Origin: Oscillospiraceae bacterium
Lineage (GTDB): Bacteria; Bacillota; Clostridia; Oscillospirales; Ruminococcaceae
Length of the DNA stretch: 46,968 nt
Assembly: GCA_012729855.1 (NCBI GenBank)
Contig: JAAYCI010000071.1
Span: 1-46,968 of the forward strand
Direction: 5' to 3'
Below, piece by piece: positions 1 through 7,984 of the stretch. Both the position numbers and the translations under genes were made by a program. Numbering within the stretch: position 1 is the first letter of the stretch; each line of letters starts with the position of its first letter. The notes beneath the pieces were generated by a model. The model was given only the letters and a program-made list of their open reading frames with translations, ran no database searches and was not told the DNA's origin.

Positions 1-58
1 CGCGCCCTGCGGGGCGCATTCTTGCGGCTTTGGTGCGTGGCTATGGTACAGGGCTACG

Positions 59-243
59 CTCGCCCTAAGCCTGCTTCTGTTGAGAGGCTCTCACCCACGC
101 CTCGGCGGCATACTGCCGCCTCTTGCGGCTCACGCTGCGCGGCTATGCCGCTTGGTTCGCCGGGCGCGGGAAAATTTGTTTGCCGAAGCATCTGGCCGTA
201 GGCTAGATGCTTCTATGCAAGCCAAATTTTGCCCTTCGGGCCC
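59..243 (+). repeat. Palindromic repeat element, copy A
   Basis: This is the first of four related non-coding elements in the window. Reading on the plus strand it has a stretch CACCCACGCCTCGGCGG, a GC-rich palindromic module, the segment GGGCGCGGGAAAATTTG, an inner hairpin, GCAAGCCAAATTTTGCCC and a terminal GGGCCC. AAAATTTGTTTGC pairs with GCAAG(C)CAAATTTT, and GAAGCATCT pairs with AGATGCTTC. The GGGCCC end touches the stop codon of the P-type ATPase gene, so the element forms that gene's 3' untranslated region. Bases 1-28 resemble a further module found in copy D, so more repeat sequence may continue beyond the left edge. Confidence 0.8.
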
Positions 244-2894
244 TACTGTTTGTTATGCCGTACCAGGCCAATGGCCTTGGTGATCTCCAGCACGGGGATG
301 GGCACCAGCGCCAGGCCCAGGGCTATCACGTACATCACGGGGTGCAGCGGCACCAGCGCAAAGGCGGTGGCCACGGGGGGTATCAGCGCCACCAGCAGTG
401 TAAGCACAATGCTGATGATGGCCGCCTGGTTCAGGTATTTGTTGCTGAACGGGCCTATTTTGCCCAAGCTGTGGGTGCTGCGCATGTTGTAGCTGTGGAA
501 CACCTGGCTAAGTGCCAGCACGATGAACGCCATGGTCTGGCCGGCGTGGTCGCGCGCAAAGGTGTCGGCATGGGGAATGCCCATGTTCCAGTAGTAGCCC
601 AGCGCGTAGGCCACCAGCGTAAGCAGCGCGAACATGATGCCCTGCAGCACCACCTGCATGCCCAGGCCGCCGGCGAAGATGCCTTCGTCCTTGGGGCGGG
701 GCGGGCGGGTCATGATGTCCTTCTCCACAGCCTCGCGCCCCAGCGCAATGGCGGGCAGGCCGTCGGTCACCAGGTTTATCCACAGCAGCTGCATGCTCAC
801 CAGCGGCGACTCCCGCCACACCAGCATGGCCACCAGCACGGTAAGCACCTCGCCAATGTTGGTGCCCAGCAGGTACCCCACCACCTTGCGGATGTTGTCG
901 TAGATGCCGCGGCCCTCGCTCACGGCGTCCACAATGGTGGTGAAGTTGTCGTCGGTCAGGGTCATGTCGGCGGCGCCCTTGGCCACGTCGGTGCCGGTAA
1001 TGCCCATGGCGCAGCCAATGTCGGCGGCTTTCAGCGCCGGCGCGTCGTTTACGCCGTCGCCGGTCATGGCCACCACCTGGCCCCGGCTCTGCCAGGCCTT
1101 CACAATGCGTATCTTGTCCTCGGGCGACACCCGCGCGTACACGGTGATCTTATCCACCTGGGCGTCCAGCTCCTGCTCGCTCATCAGCGCCAGCTCGGCG
1201 CCGGTGATGGCAAGGTCCCCCTCGCGGCGGATGCCCAGATCGTCGGCGATGGCGGCGGCCGTCACCACATGGTCGCCGGTAATCATCACCGGGCGGATGC
1301 CGGCCGCGCGGCACACTTTAACCGCCTCGCGCACCTCGGGCCGCGGCGGGTCTATCATACCCACCAGGCCCAGGAAGGTCAGGCCGTTCTCCACGGTCTC
1401 GCTGTCTATTTTATCGGGCAGGGCGTCTATTTGCTTGTACCCCACCGCCAACACCCGCAGGGCCTTTTCGCTCATGGCGTCGTTTTCCAGCCGGCCGCGC
1501 TCCAAATCGCCCGCCACGCAGCGGGGGGCCAGTGAATCCAGCGCACCCTTGGTGATGACCATCAGCTTGCCCTCCACCTCGCAGATGACGCTCATCAGCT
1601 TGCGGTCGGAGTCGAACGGCACCTCGGCCAGGCGGGGGAAGCGGGTGGTGAGGGTCTCCTTGTCCATGCCGTTGTTGTGGGCGGCCAGCACAATGGAGGT
1701 CTCGGTGGGGTCGCCGATATGCTTGACGGCGTCGCCCTCAAACACGACGGTGCCGTCTGTGCACAGAGTGGCGTACAGCAGCAGCTTGCGCACGGCCTCG
1801 CCGTTGTCGCTGCTAATGTCCTCCATCACGCCGCTGGGCGCCTCGTAGGCTTTCACCAGCGTCATGCGGTTTTGGGTGAGGGTGCCGGTTTTATCACTGC
1901 AGATGACCGACGCCGAGCCCAGTGTTTCCACCGCCGGCAGCCGCCGGATGATGGCGTTGCGTTTCACCATGCGCTGCACGCCTATGGCCAGCACGATGGT
2001 AACGATGGCCGGCAGCCCCTCGGGGATGGCCGACACCGCCAGCGACACCGCCACCATGAAGGTGTCCAGCAAATCCAGCCCAAAGGCGAAGTAGCCCAGC
2101 GCGAAGATGGCCACGCAGATGACCAGCGCGCCGATGCCCAGCAGCTTGCTGAGCTTGGCCAGCTTGAACTGCAGCGGGGTCTTGGCGTCGTCCTCTTCGT
2201 TCAGCATGCCGGCAATGCGGCCCATCTCGGTGTGCATGCCGGTGGCCGTTACCACAAAGCGCCCGCGGCCATACGCCACCGAGCAGCCGGAGAACACCAT
2301 GTTCAGGCGGTCGCCCAGTGCGGCATCGGCCGCCACTTCGGCACTGGCGTCCTTCTCGCTGGGCACGCTCTCGCCGGTCAGGGCGCTTTCCTCACACTTC
2401 AGGCTGGCGCTTTCCAGCAGGCGCCCGTCGGCCGGGATGAAATCCCCCGCCTCGATGAGCACCACATCGCCCGGCACCACCACGGCGGAGTCCACCATTT
2501 GCACGGTGCCGTCGCGCAGCACCCGGGCGTGGGGGGCGCTCAGCTCCTTCAAAGCGTCCAGCGCCTTTTCGGCCTTGCTCTCCTGGCTCACACCCATAAT
2601 GGCGTTGGCCACCACAATCAGCAAGATCAAAATCGGCTCAAAAAACTCGTTGGCGTCGTGGCCGTTCAGCGCCACCACAAAGCTGATGACCGCCGCCGCC
2701 AGCAGAATGATGATCATCGGGTCGGCAAACTGGCCCAAAAACCGGGCCAGCAGCGATTTTTTCTTTTTAGCCTTCAGCTGGTTGGGGCCCGCCTGCTGCA
2801 GCTTCTCTTCGGCCTGCCGGGTGGTAAGGCCGGTCAGCTGGTTGCTGCTCAGCTCGGCCACCAGGTTCAGCACGTCGTCATGGTGTGGCGTCAT
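243..2894 (-). CDS. Calcium-type P-type (P2) cation ATPase
   Basis: This is a full-length P2-type ATPase of about 883 residues that should pump Ca2+ or a similar divalent cation out of the cytoplasm. Visible motifs are the N-terminal cation ATPase domain, the actuator motif TGES near residue 175, the TM4 ion-site motif IPEGLPA near 292, the phosphorylation loop DKTGTLTQ near 335, the hinge motif TGDGVNDAP, and the TM6 stretch NLVTDGLPA, which is typical of calcium pumps. The ATG at 2894 is preferred to the ATG at 2900 because AGGGAG is then spaced nine bases away. It lies 100 bases downstream of the TetR gene on the same strand and has no clear promoter of its own, so it may be co-transcribed. 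Its stop codon borders repeat copy A. Ion specificity is inferred from family motifs only. Confidence 0.93.
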   Translation of the reverse strand: MTPHHDDVLNLVAELSSNQLTGLTTRQAEEKLQQAGPNQLKAKKKKSLLARFLGQFADPMIIILLAAAVISFVVALNGHDANEFFEPILILLIVVANAIMGVSQESKAEKALDALKELSAPHARVLRDGTVQMVDSAVVVPGDVVLIEAGDFIPADGRLLESASLKCEESALTGESVPSEKDASAEVAADAALGDRLNMVFSGCSVAYGRGRFVVTATGMHTEMGRIAGMLNEEDDAKTPLQFKLAKLSKLLGIGALVICVAIFALGYFAFGLDLLDTFMVAVSLAVSAIPEGLPAIVTIVLAIGVQRMVKRNAIIRRLPAVETLGSASVICSDKTGTLTQNRMTLVKAYEAPSGVMEDISSDNGEAVRKLLLYATLCTDGTVVFEGDAVKHIGDPTETSIVLAAHNNGMDKETLTTRFPRLAEVPFDSDRKLMSVICEVEGKLMVITKGALDSLAPRCVAGDLERGRLENDAMSEKALRVLAVGYKQIDALPDKIDSETVENGLTFLGLVGMIDPPRPEVREAVKVCRAAGIRPVMITGDHVVTAAAIADDLGIRREGDLAITGAELALMSEQELDAQVDKITVYARVSPEDKIRIVKAWQSRGQVVAMTGDGVNDAPALKAADIGCAMGITGTDVAKGAADMTLTDDNFTTIVDAVSEGRGIYDNIRKVVGYLLGTNIGEVLTVLVAMLVWRESPLVSMQLLWINLVTDGLPAIALGREAVEKDIMTRPPRPKDEGIFAGGLGMQVVLQGIMFALLTLVAYALGYYWNMGIPHADTFARDHAGQTMAFIVLALSQVFHSYNMRSTHSLGKIGPFSNKYLNQAAIISIVLTLLVALIPPVATAFALVPLHPVMYVIALGLALVPIPVLEITKAIGLVRHNKQ

Positions 2895-2997
2895 ACCCAT
2901 CGTCTCCCTGTTTTGCAGGGCATCGTCTGTATGCGTATTTATAAATACCGCCTACAAACGCCTGCCTCTGGTTATTTTGGCAAAATGCTTTTGATCA

Positions 2998-3594
2998 TTA
3001 CTTGGGCAGATACTGCGTCAATGTGCCTTTTCCAAGGCCAAGGCCCTGCTCGGCCACGGTGTATATCAGGCGGCGGGCGGGCAGCCTTTCGGCGGCCAGC
3101 TCCCGCAGGCCGTACAGCAAAATGCGGGCGGTGGGGCGGGGGTAGGCGGCTGTCACGTCGCCGTTGGCCACCCCGCTGCTTATCAGCTTCTCCAGGCAGG
3201 CCATCAGCGGGCCGGCGCTGTCGGCCAGGTGGTAGCGTTCCTCCAGCTCCCTGCCTTTCAGCGGTGTCAGGCTGGTTTCGTCGTCGCCCAAAAACTGGTC
3301 CACCAAGTCGATATACATCTCGATGTAATCGGCCAGCCGCCGGCCAAAGGGCGCCGCCGTGTCGGCCAAAATGGCCTCAGCCCGCAGAGAAATTTCTTCG
3401 CGCACCTGGTCGGCCACCACCTGCACCACCTCGGCCTTGGAGGCAAAGTAGTAGTAAAAAACGCCCTGGGCCACCCCCACACGGGCCACAATGTCGGACA
3501 CCCGGGTTTTGTCCACCCCTTTTTTATCAAACAGAACACGCGCCGCGGCCACCAGCTCGGCCCGGCGCTCCTGCGGGGGCTTTGATATGCGCAT
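2998..3594 (-). CDS. TetR/AcrR family transcriptional regulator
   Basis: The 198-residue protein starts with a TetR helix-turn-helix region (residues about 10-55: a helix beginning RRAELVAAARVLF, then TRVSDIVARVGVAQGVFYYY, the recognition helix). The rest is a divergent ligand-binding helical domain. The ATG is preceded by GAGGTG at good spacing. The promoter just upstream carries a perfect 10-base inverted repeat over its -35 hexamer, which suggests autorepression. The next gene downstream is the P-type ATPase, so this regulator could control it. The effector cannot be read from the sequence. Confidence 0.9.
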   Translation of the reverse strand: MRISKPPQERRAELVAAARVLFDKKGVDKTRVSDIVARVGVAQGVFYYYFASKAEVVQVVADQVREEISLRAEAILADTAAPFGRRLADYIEMYIDLVDQFLGDDETSLTPLKGRELEERYHLADSAGPLMACLEKLISSGVANGDVTAAYPRPTARILLYGLRELAAERLPARRLIYTVAEQGLGLGKGTLTQYLPK

Positions 3595-3624
3595 ATTTTC
3601 ACCTCGCCTCCTGTGGGTAAGGCC

Positions 3625-3663
3625 AGTATAGGGCCTGACTGACTAAAAGTCAATAGTCAGTCA
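3625..3663 (-). promoter_or_regulatory. tetR promoter with palindromic operator
   Basis: On the minus strand a -35 TTGACT (3653-3648) and a -10 TATACT (3630-3625) are separated by exactly 17 bases. TGACTGACTA (3636-3645) and TAGTCAGTCA (3654-3663) form a perfect inverted repeat with an eight-base spacer, covering the -35 and most of the spacer. This is the geometry of TetR-family operators. Repression by the adjacent TetR protein is inferred. Confidence 0.8.
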
Positions 3664-3820
3664 CGATTATTTTCTTACAGGCGGCGAAAAGTGCCGCCGC
3701 AGCCACAATCTCCCCATGCAAAAGCAGCTTTCCCGCTGCCCGGCCAAATAGCATTCTTCCTTTTTTATACACCTTTGCCAAGGAGAAGACTGTCGCCCGC
3801 CGGCAGCCGCAGGGTTTTTC

Positions 3821-3849
3821 TTGCGCATAAGACTGCTTTTCGCTATAAT
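3821..3849 (+). promoter_or_regulatory. Promoter of the FapA/DUF342 gene
   Basis: TTGCGC (3821-3826), a 17-base spacer and TATAAT (3844-3849) make a strong sigma-A-type promoter about 75 bases upstream of the FapA start codon. It is divergent from the tetR promoter, about 160 bases away, too far for the tetR operator to overlap it. Confidence 0.75.
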
Positions 3850-3925
3850 AAACACGCAGTTTTTCACAGTAATATTGGCACCAGAAACCGCGGGCAGTGG
3901 CTGCCCGCCATAGGGGGCAAAAAGT

Positions 3926-5323
3926 ATGAGTGATCTTTCGGCTATTTTCGGGGAGGGCGCCAAGGTTGTCATCAGCCCCGATAAAATGCGTGCCTGGGTA
4001 AGCCTGCCGCCGCCCGCCAAGGGCGTGCGCTACACAGAAGCAGCCATTGCCGAGTGGCTGCCGCAGCACGGGGTGGTTTACGGCGCCGACGACGGGATGA
4101 TACACAAGGCAGTAACGGCCGGGCGCTACGACGACCTTTTGGAGGTGGCCCGCGGCAAGCAGCCTGTAGCCGCCCAAGGGGGCGACTATGTACTCAAGGT
4201 TGAAAAGCACCCCTTCACCGGCCTGCGCGCCGGCGCCGACGGCGGCCTGATATACGAAGATTTGTCTTTTTTACAGGAGGTGCAGGCCGGGCAGGTGCTG
4301 GCCGAAATAGTGCCCGGCGCCCCCGCCGAGGACGGCATGACGGTGACCGGCGAGCCCGTATCCCCCCGCGAGGGCGGCGCCGGCCGCACGCTGCAGGGCA
4401 GCGGGTTTGTGCTGTCGGAGGACGGCCGCAGCGCCATTGCGCCGGTGCTTGGCCATGTGAATATTGTCAACGAACAACTGATCGTCACCCCGCTGACAAA
4501 GCTGGAACGCCTGACCGCCGAGGACGGCGAGGTGCACTGCGAGGGCAACGTGCTGGTGGAGGGGGACATTTTGGCCGGGTCAAAGTTATCGGCCACCGGC
4601 AGCATCTTTGTGGCCGGGCGGGCGGTGGCCGCCACCTTCAAGGCCGGCAACAACCTGCTGCTGTGCAACGGCCTGCGCGCGGGCGAGGGCTTTGGCAGCC
4701 TGGAGGCCAAGGAGAATGTGTGGGGCCTGTGCTTTGAGTCCTGTGCGATAAAGGCCGGCGGCGATATTTGCGCCAACACCCTGACGGGCTGCGAGGTGAC
4801 CGCCGGCGGCCGCGCCAGCATTCTGGGCGGCCGGAGCATGATAAGCAGCACCACGCTGCGGGCCAAGGGCGGGGTGGTTACCGGCCAGCTGGGCACCGAG
4901 CGCCAGGATGTTACCACCATTTTGGCCGGGCTGGACAGGGAGACCATGGACCGCTATGAAGCCCTGAACAAGCGCATTGAGCGCATGACCCTGGACATCC
5001 AGGCCACCATGCAGAACATTGCCGCCCACGAGCGGGTGAACAGCCGCAAGGAAGACAAGGGCAGAAACGACCCCGCCTACAAAGAGATGGTAAAAAAACG
5101 CGACCAGTCTCTTAGCGTGCTCAATATCATCACCAATGAGCGCACCCGCCTGAAGCGGACGATCGACTCCTTCAGCAGTGTATCGGTGGTGGTGCGGGAC
5201 GTCGCCTTCCCCGGCGTTACCATCAGCATAGACACCCGCACCCTGAACATCATGGAGCCGCTGCGCCGGGTAAAGTTTACCCGCAACCAGGAAACCATCG
5301 AGTTTGTCTCGGCGGCGAAGTAG
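3926..5323 (+). CDS. FapA / DUF342 family protein
   Basis: The 465-residue protein matches the FapA (formerly DUF342) family. The N-terminal third includes the conserved region around PFTGLRAGADGGLIYEDLSF and TVTGEPV. The middle (about residues 195-330) is a right-handed beta-helix-like run of short glycine-rich repeats, seen as GNVLVEGDILAGSKLSATGS and AGGDICANTL-like strands. The C-terminal part (about 335-410) is a charged helical or coiled-coil region, followed by a short beta-rich end. The role of the family is not well established; members have been linked to cell-surface and flagellar polarity functions. The ATG has an AGGGGG ribosome site. It is a single gene with its own promoter and a terminator immediately after it. 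Confidence 0.88.
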   Translation: MSDLSAIFGEGAKVVISPDKMRAWVSLPPPAKGVRYTEAAIAEWLPQHGVVYGADDGMIHKAVTAGRYDDLLEVARGKQPVAAQGGDYVLKVEKHPFTGLRAGADGGLIYEDLSFLQEVQAGQVLAEIVPGAPAEDGMTVTGEPVSPREGGAGRTLQGSGFVLSEDGRSAIAPVLGHVNIVNEQLIVTPLTKLERLTAEDGEVHCEGNVLVEGDILAGSKLSATGSIFVAGRAVAATFKAGNNLLLCNGLRAGEGFGSLEAKENVWGLCFESCAIKAGGDICANTLTGCEVTAGGRASILGGRSMISSTTLRAKGGVVTGQLGTERQDVTTILAGLDRETMDRYEALNKRIERMTLDIQATMQNIAAHERVNSRKEDKGRNDPAYKEMVKKRDQSLSVLNIITNERTRLKRTIDSFSSVSVVVRDVAFPGVTISIDTRTLNIMEPLRRVKFTRNQETIEFVSAAK

Positions 5324-5346
5324 CTGCCATATCTACAACAATACAC

Positions 5347-5383
5347 AACAGGGCCGCCGGATAACCGGCGGCCCTGTTGCTTT
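5347..5383. terminator. Terminator between convergent genes
   Basis: A perfect 14-base stem, AACAGGGCCGCCGG with CCGGCGGCCCTGTT, has a four-base ATAA loop and is followed by GCTTTATT on the plus strand. It lies between the 3' ends of the FapA gene and the EIIC-EAL gene and could serve both strands, although the T tracts are short. Confidence 0.75.
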
Positions 5384-7598
5384 ATTGGGTTTCGACCGGC
5401 GCCTTTTCGGGCGCTGCCTGTATCTCTTTTTGGGCCTGCTCCAGCTTCTGCACAAAGCCGGGTATCTCATCGCCCGGTACCGGCGGCGAATACAGGTAGC
5501 CCTGTATCAAAAACGCGCCGATGCTGGTCAGCTTTTTCAGCTGCTCCTCATTATCCACAAATTCGATGATGGTGTCCACCCCCAGCAGGCGGCAGAGGTC
5601 GTGGATGGTGGCGATGATGTCCAGGTTGGCCGGGTGCTTTACCACATCGCGGCTCAGCGAGCCGTCTATCTTCAGCGTGGTGATGGGCTGGGTGCGCAGG
5701 TACAGCAGCGAGGAGTGCCCCACGCCAAAGTCGTCCATGGCAATGGTGACGCCCGCCTTGGCCAGGGTGGCCAGGTTGTTGCGGGTCTGCACGTTCTCCA
5801 CCAGGGCGGCGGTTTCGGTAATCTCTATCTGCATCTGGTGGGCCGGCACGTTGTAGCGTTGCAGCACCAGCTTCACTTGCTCGTGGAAGTTGGGCGCGTT
5901 CAGCTGGCTGGTGCTCACGTTCACCGAGATATGGAAGTCCTCCAGGCCCAGCTTGTTCCAGGCCGCGCGCTGTTCCATGGCGTGGTTCAGTATCCACAGG
6001 CCCAGCCGGTCTATCTTGCCGGTCTCCTCGGCCAGCGCCACCGTCACCATGGGGTTTATCATGCCGTAAATCGGGTGCTTCCAGCGCAAAAGCGCCTCCA
6101 CGCTGTGCAGGGTACCCGTGCGGGAATCTACAATGGGCTGGTAGTTCAGGTACATCTCGTCGCCCGATATGCCGTTGTCTATCTGGTTGGCCAGGCGGCG
6201 GGCCACGGCGCCCACCTCGTCTACCCGGCTTATCAGCTGCCGGCCGGAATAGTCGCCGGTCACGGTGTCCACCAGTTCCTTGTAAGCGCGGTTGAAGCGC
6301 AGGGTGGCCATTTTTTCGCCCAGGCGCACAAAGGGCGCGTAGATCAGTACAGCCAGCGCCAGGTTGACCACCTGCAAAATTACCCCCGCCGCCGAGCCGG
6401 TGGCCACATACCCGCTGAAGAACACCGGCGTGGCCCAGGAAACCTCCGCCGTGGTGTAGGGCACCCACCCCAGCGTCATGGCCAGCACCGTGGTGCTGAA
6501 CATGACCACCGGTGTGAGCACAAACGGAATGGCGTAGATGGGGTTCAGCACGATGGGAATGCCAAACACCAGCGGCTCGTTGATGTTGAAGATGGAGGTG
6601 GGCAGCGCAAACCGCATGAGCGTGCGGTTGCTGCGTGCCCTGCCAAAAAAGGCCAGCGCCAGCAGCAGCCCCAGCGTGGTGCCGCTGCCGCCCATGTACA
6701 CAAATACGTCGTACAGCGTTTTGGTAATCATGTTGGGCGCGGGCAGGCCGGCGGCCACCGCCGCCACGTTTTCTGCCATGGCCGGGGCAAAAACCGTTTG
6801 GGCTATGCCGTCCAGCACGTTGTTGCCGTGAATGCCAAACAGCCACATCAGGTGGGTGGACACGTTGAAAAGCATGCCGGTGGCCAGGGGCGAGCTGTCC
6901 GTGTTCTCGTAGGGGGTGCGCAGCAGATCGGTCACCAGGTCGGTCAGCGGGGCTTCCACCCCCAGCGCCGCCAGGATAACCCGCACCAGCGCAAAGCCCC
7001 CCACCACATAGATGGCCGGCATGATGGACGCGAACGACTGCGGCACCGCCACGTTGGGGTCGTCGCTCAGCACCATGCTCTCCCGCTTTAAAGATACAAT
7101 TTGTACAAAGGCCTCGGCCGACAATATGCCCACCAGCATGGCCACAAACAGCCCGGTGGCCCCCACCATGGTAAAGGGGATCGCCTCCGCGCTTAGCGGC
7201 AGGGCCATGGCCACATAGCTGGCCAGGCCCACCATGCCGCAGATACCGGCATGCACCTGCCGGCGCTTGTGGTCGTTGTACCACTGTGCCAGGTTGCTGC
7301 AGATGGACCAGATGACGAACAGTGTGACGATTTGGGTGGTGGCGTTGAACGCCACGGTGCCAAGCATCCGCCAGCGCTCGCCAAAAAGGCCCGCCATAAA
7401 CTCCTGGTAGGCCGGCACGGGAAACTGGTTGATCACCACTGCAAACGCGCCCACAATCATCAGCGGCATGGCCGAGATAAACGCGGTGCGAATGGAATAC
7501 AGGTGGCGCTGTTCGTTCAGCCACTGCAGGCTGTTGAACAGGCGCAGCATGCGGTCGCTGCTTTTGCCCTTCTGCTTGGTTACTGTTTTGTTACTCAA
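5382..7598 (-). CDS. PTS EIIC (lactose/cellobiose type) - EAL phosphodiesterase fusion
   Basis: This 738-residue protein joins two domains. Residues about 15-420 are a polytopic PTS EIIC domain of the lactose/cellobiose type, with the motifs GIHGNNVLDGI, GGSGTTLGL and NINEPLVFGIPIVLNP, the last being a substrate-site signature of this class. Residues about 475-725 are an EAL domain with EALLRW (near 502), SVNVS (559), EITET (592), MDDFGVGHSSL (621), LKIDGS (642), EFVDNEE (679) and IQGYLYSPP (701), so the metal and catalytic positions look intact. I see no EIIA or EIIB gene nearby. The expected role is sensing or transporting a sugar and hydrolysing cyclic di-GMP. The start is TTG with GGAGGGG five bases away, downstream of a good promoter. 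Confidence 0.9.
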   Translation of the reverse strand: MSNKTVTKQKGKSSDRMLRLFNSLQWLNEQRHLYSIRTAFISAMPLMIVGAFAVVINQFPVPAYQEFMAGLFGERWRMLGTVAFNATTQIVTLFVIWSICSNLAQWYNDHKRRQVHAGICGMVGLASYVAMALPLSAEAIPFTMVGATGLFVAMLVGILSAEAFVQIVSLKRESMVLSDDPNVAVPQSFASIMPAIYVVGGFALVRVILAALGVEAPLTDLVTDLLRTPYENTDSSPLATGMLFNVSTHLMWLFGIHGNNVLDGIAQTVFAPAMAENVAAVAAGLPAPNMITKTLYDVFVYMGGSGTTLGLLLALAFFGRARSNRTLMRFALPTSIFNINEPLVFGIPIVLNPIYAIPFVLTPVVMFSTTVLAMTLGWVPYTTAEVSWATPVFFSGYVATGSAAGVILQVVNLALAVLIYAPFVRLGEKMATLRFNRAYKELVDTVTGDYSGRQLISRVDEVGAVARRLANQIDNGISGDEMYLNYQPIVDSRTGTLHSVEALLRWKHPIYGMINPMVTVALAEETGKIDRLGLWILNHAMEQRAAWNKLGLEDFHISVNVSTSQLNAPNFHEQVKLVLQRYNVPAHQMQIEITETAALVENVQTRNNLATLAKAGVTIAMDDFGVGHSSLLYLRTQPITTLKIDGSLSRDVVKHPANLDIIATIHDLCRLLGVDTIIEFVDNEEQLKKLTSIGAFLIQGYLYSPPVPGDEIPGFVQKLEQAQKEIQAAPEKAPVETQ

Positions 7599-7682
7599 AA
7601 CTGCCCCTCCGGACGGGCCACCGGCGGTCTCACAATTCCCCCGAAGTTTTTGCCGATGTTACTCCCATCTTTATGTTGATAC

Positions 7683-7711
7683 AGTATAACGCCTCCGCTG
7701 CCAAAGGGCAA
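7683..7711 (-). promoter_or_regulatory. Promoter of the EIIC-EAL gene
   Basis: On the minus strand TTGCCC (7711-7706), a 17-base spacer and TATACT (7688-7683) lie about 85 bases before the TTG start codon. The hexamers and spacing fit a housekeeping sigma factor. Confidence 0.75.
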
Positions 7712-7822
7712 GTAAAGTGCGCTGAATTTACAGTTTTTTTCCGTGTGGCGGCATGGCCCGCGCATTGGGCCCTCCGGGATATTTTGCACCGCCCGCCACC
7801 GCCCGCCGGCAGCAAATTATGC

Positions 7823-7851
7823 TGGATTCCACCCGTCGGATTTGCTATACT
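7823..7851 (+). promoter_or_regulatory. Extended -10 promoter of the PRPP synthetase gene
   Basis: TATACT (7846-7851) is preceded by TGC, giving an extended -10 element. The matching -35 (TGGATT, 7823-7828) is weak, as is usual for this promoter type. It predicts a leader of about 125 bases before the ATG at 7985; I found no riboswitch that I recognise in that leader. Confidence 0.6.
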
Positions 7852-7984
7852 GTAAATGTATGGCACAGCCTGCCTGCTGTTGTGCGCTTTGGGTGGGCTT
7901 TTACAGGTATTTTTGCACTTCACGCCACCGCATGCTTCTGCCGGGCGGCAGGGGCACATGGCGCTTTTGGGAGGAAATCATTTC

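Noticed and set aside
59-243. Repeat copy A as a plain intrinsic terminator for the ATPase gene
   Set aside because: The long hairpin is present, but no T tract follows it in the gene's direction, and copy B sits upstream of a gene, so simple termination does not explain the family.
207-3620. Long plus-strand open frames opposite the P-type ATPase and TetR genes
   Set aside because: They have histidine/glutamine-rich, low-quality sequence and no ribosome sites; the minus-strand genes explain the region.
5304-7091. 595-codon plus-strand frame opposite the EIIC-EAL gene
   Set aside because: Antisense shadow with no domain; the minus-strand gene has complete EIIC and EAL motifs.
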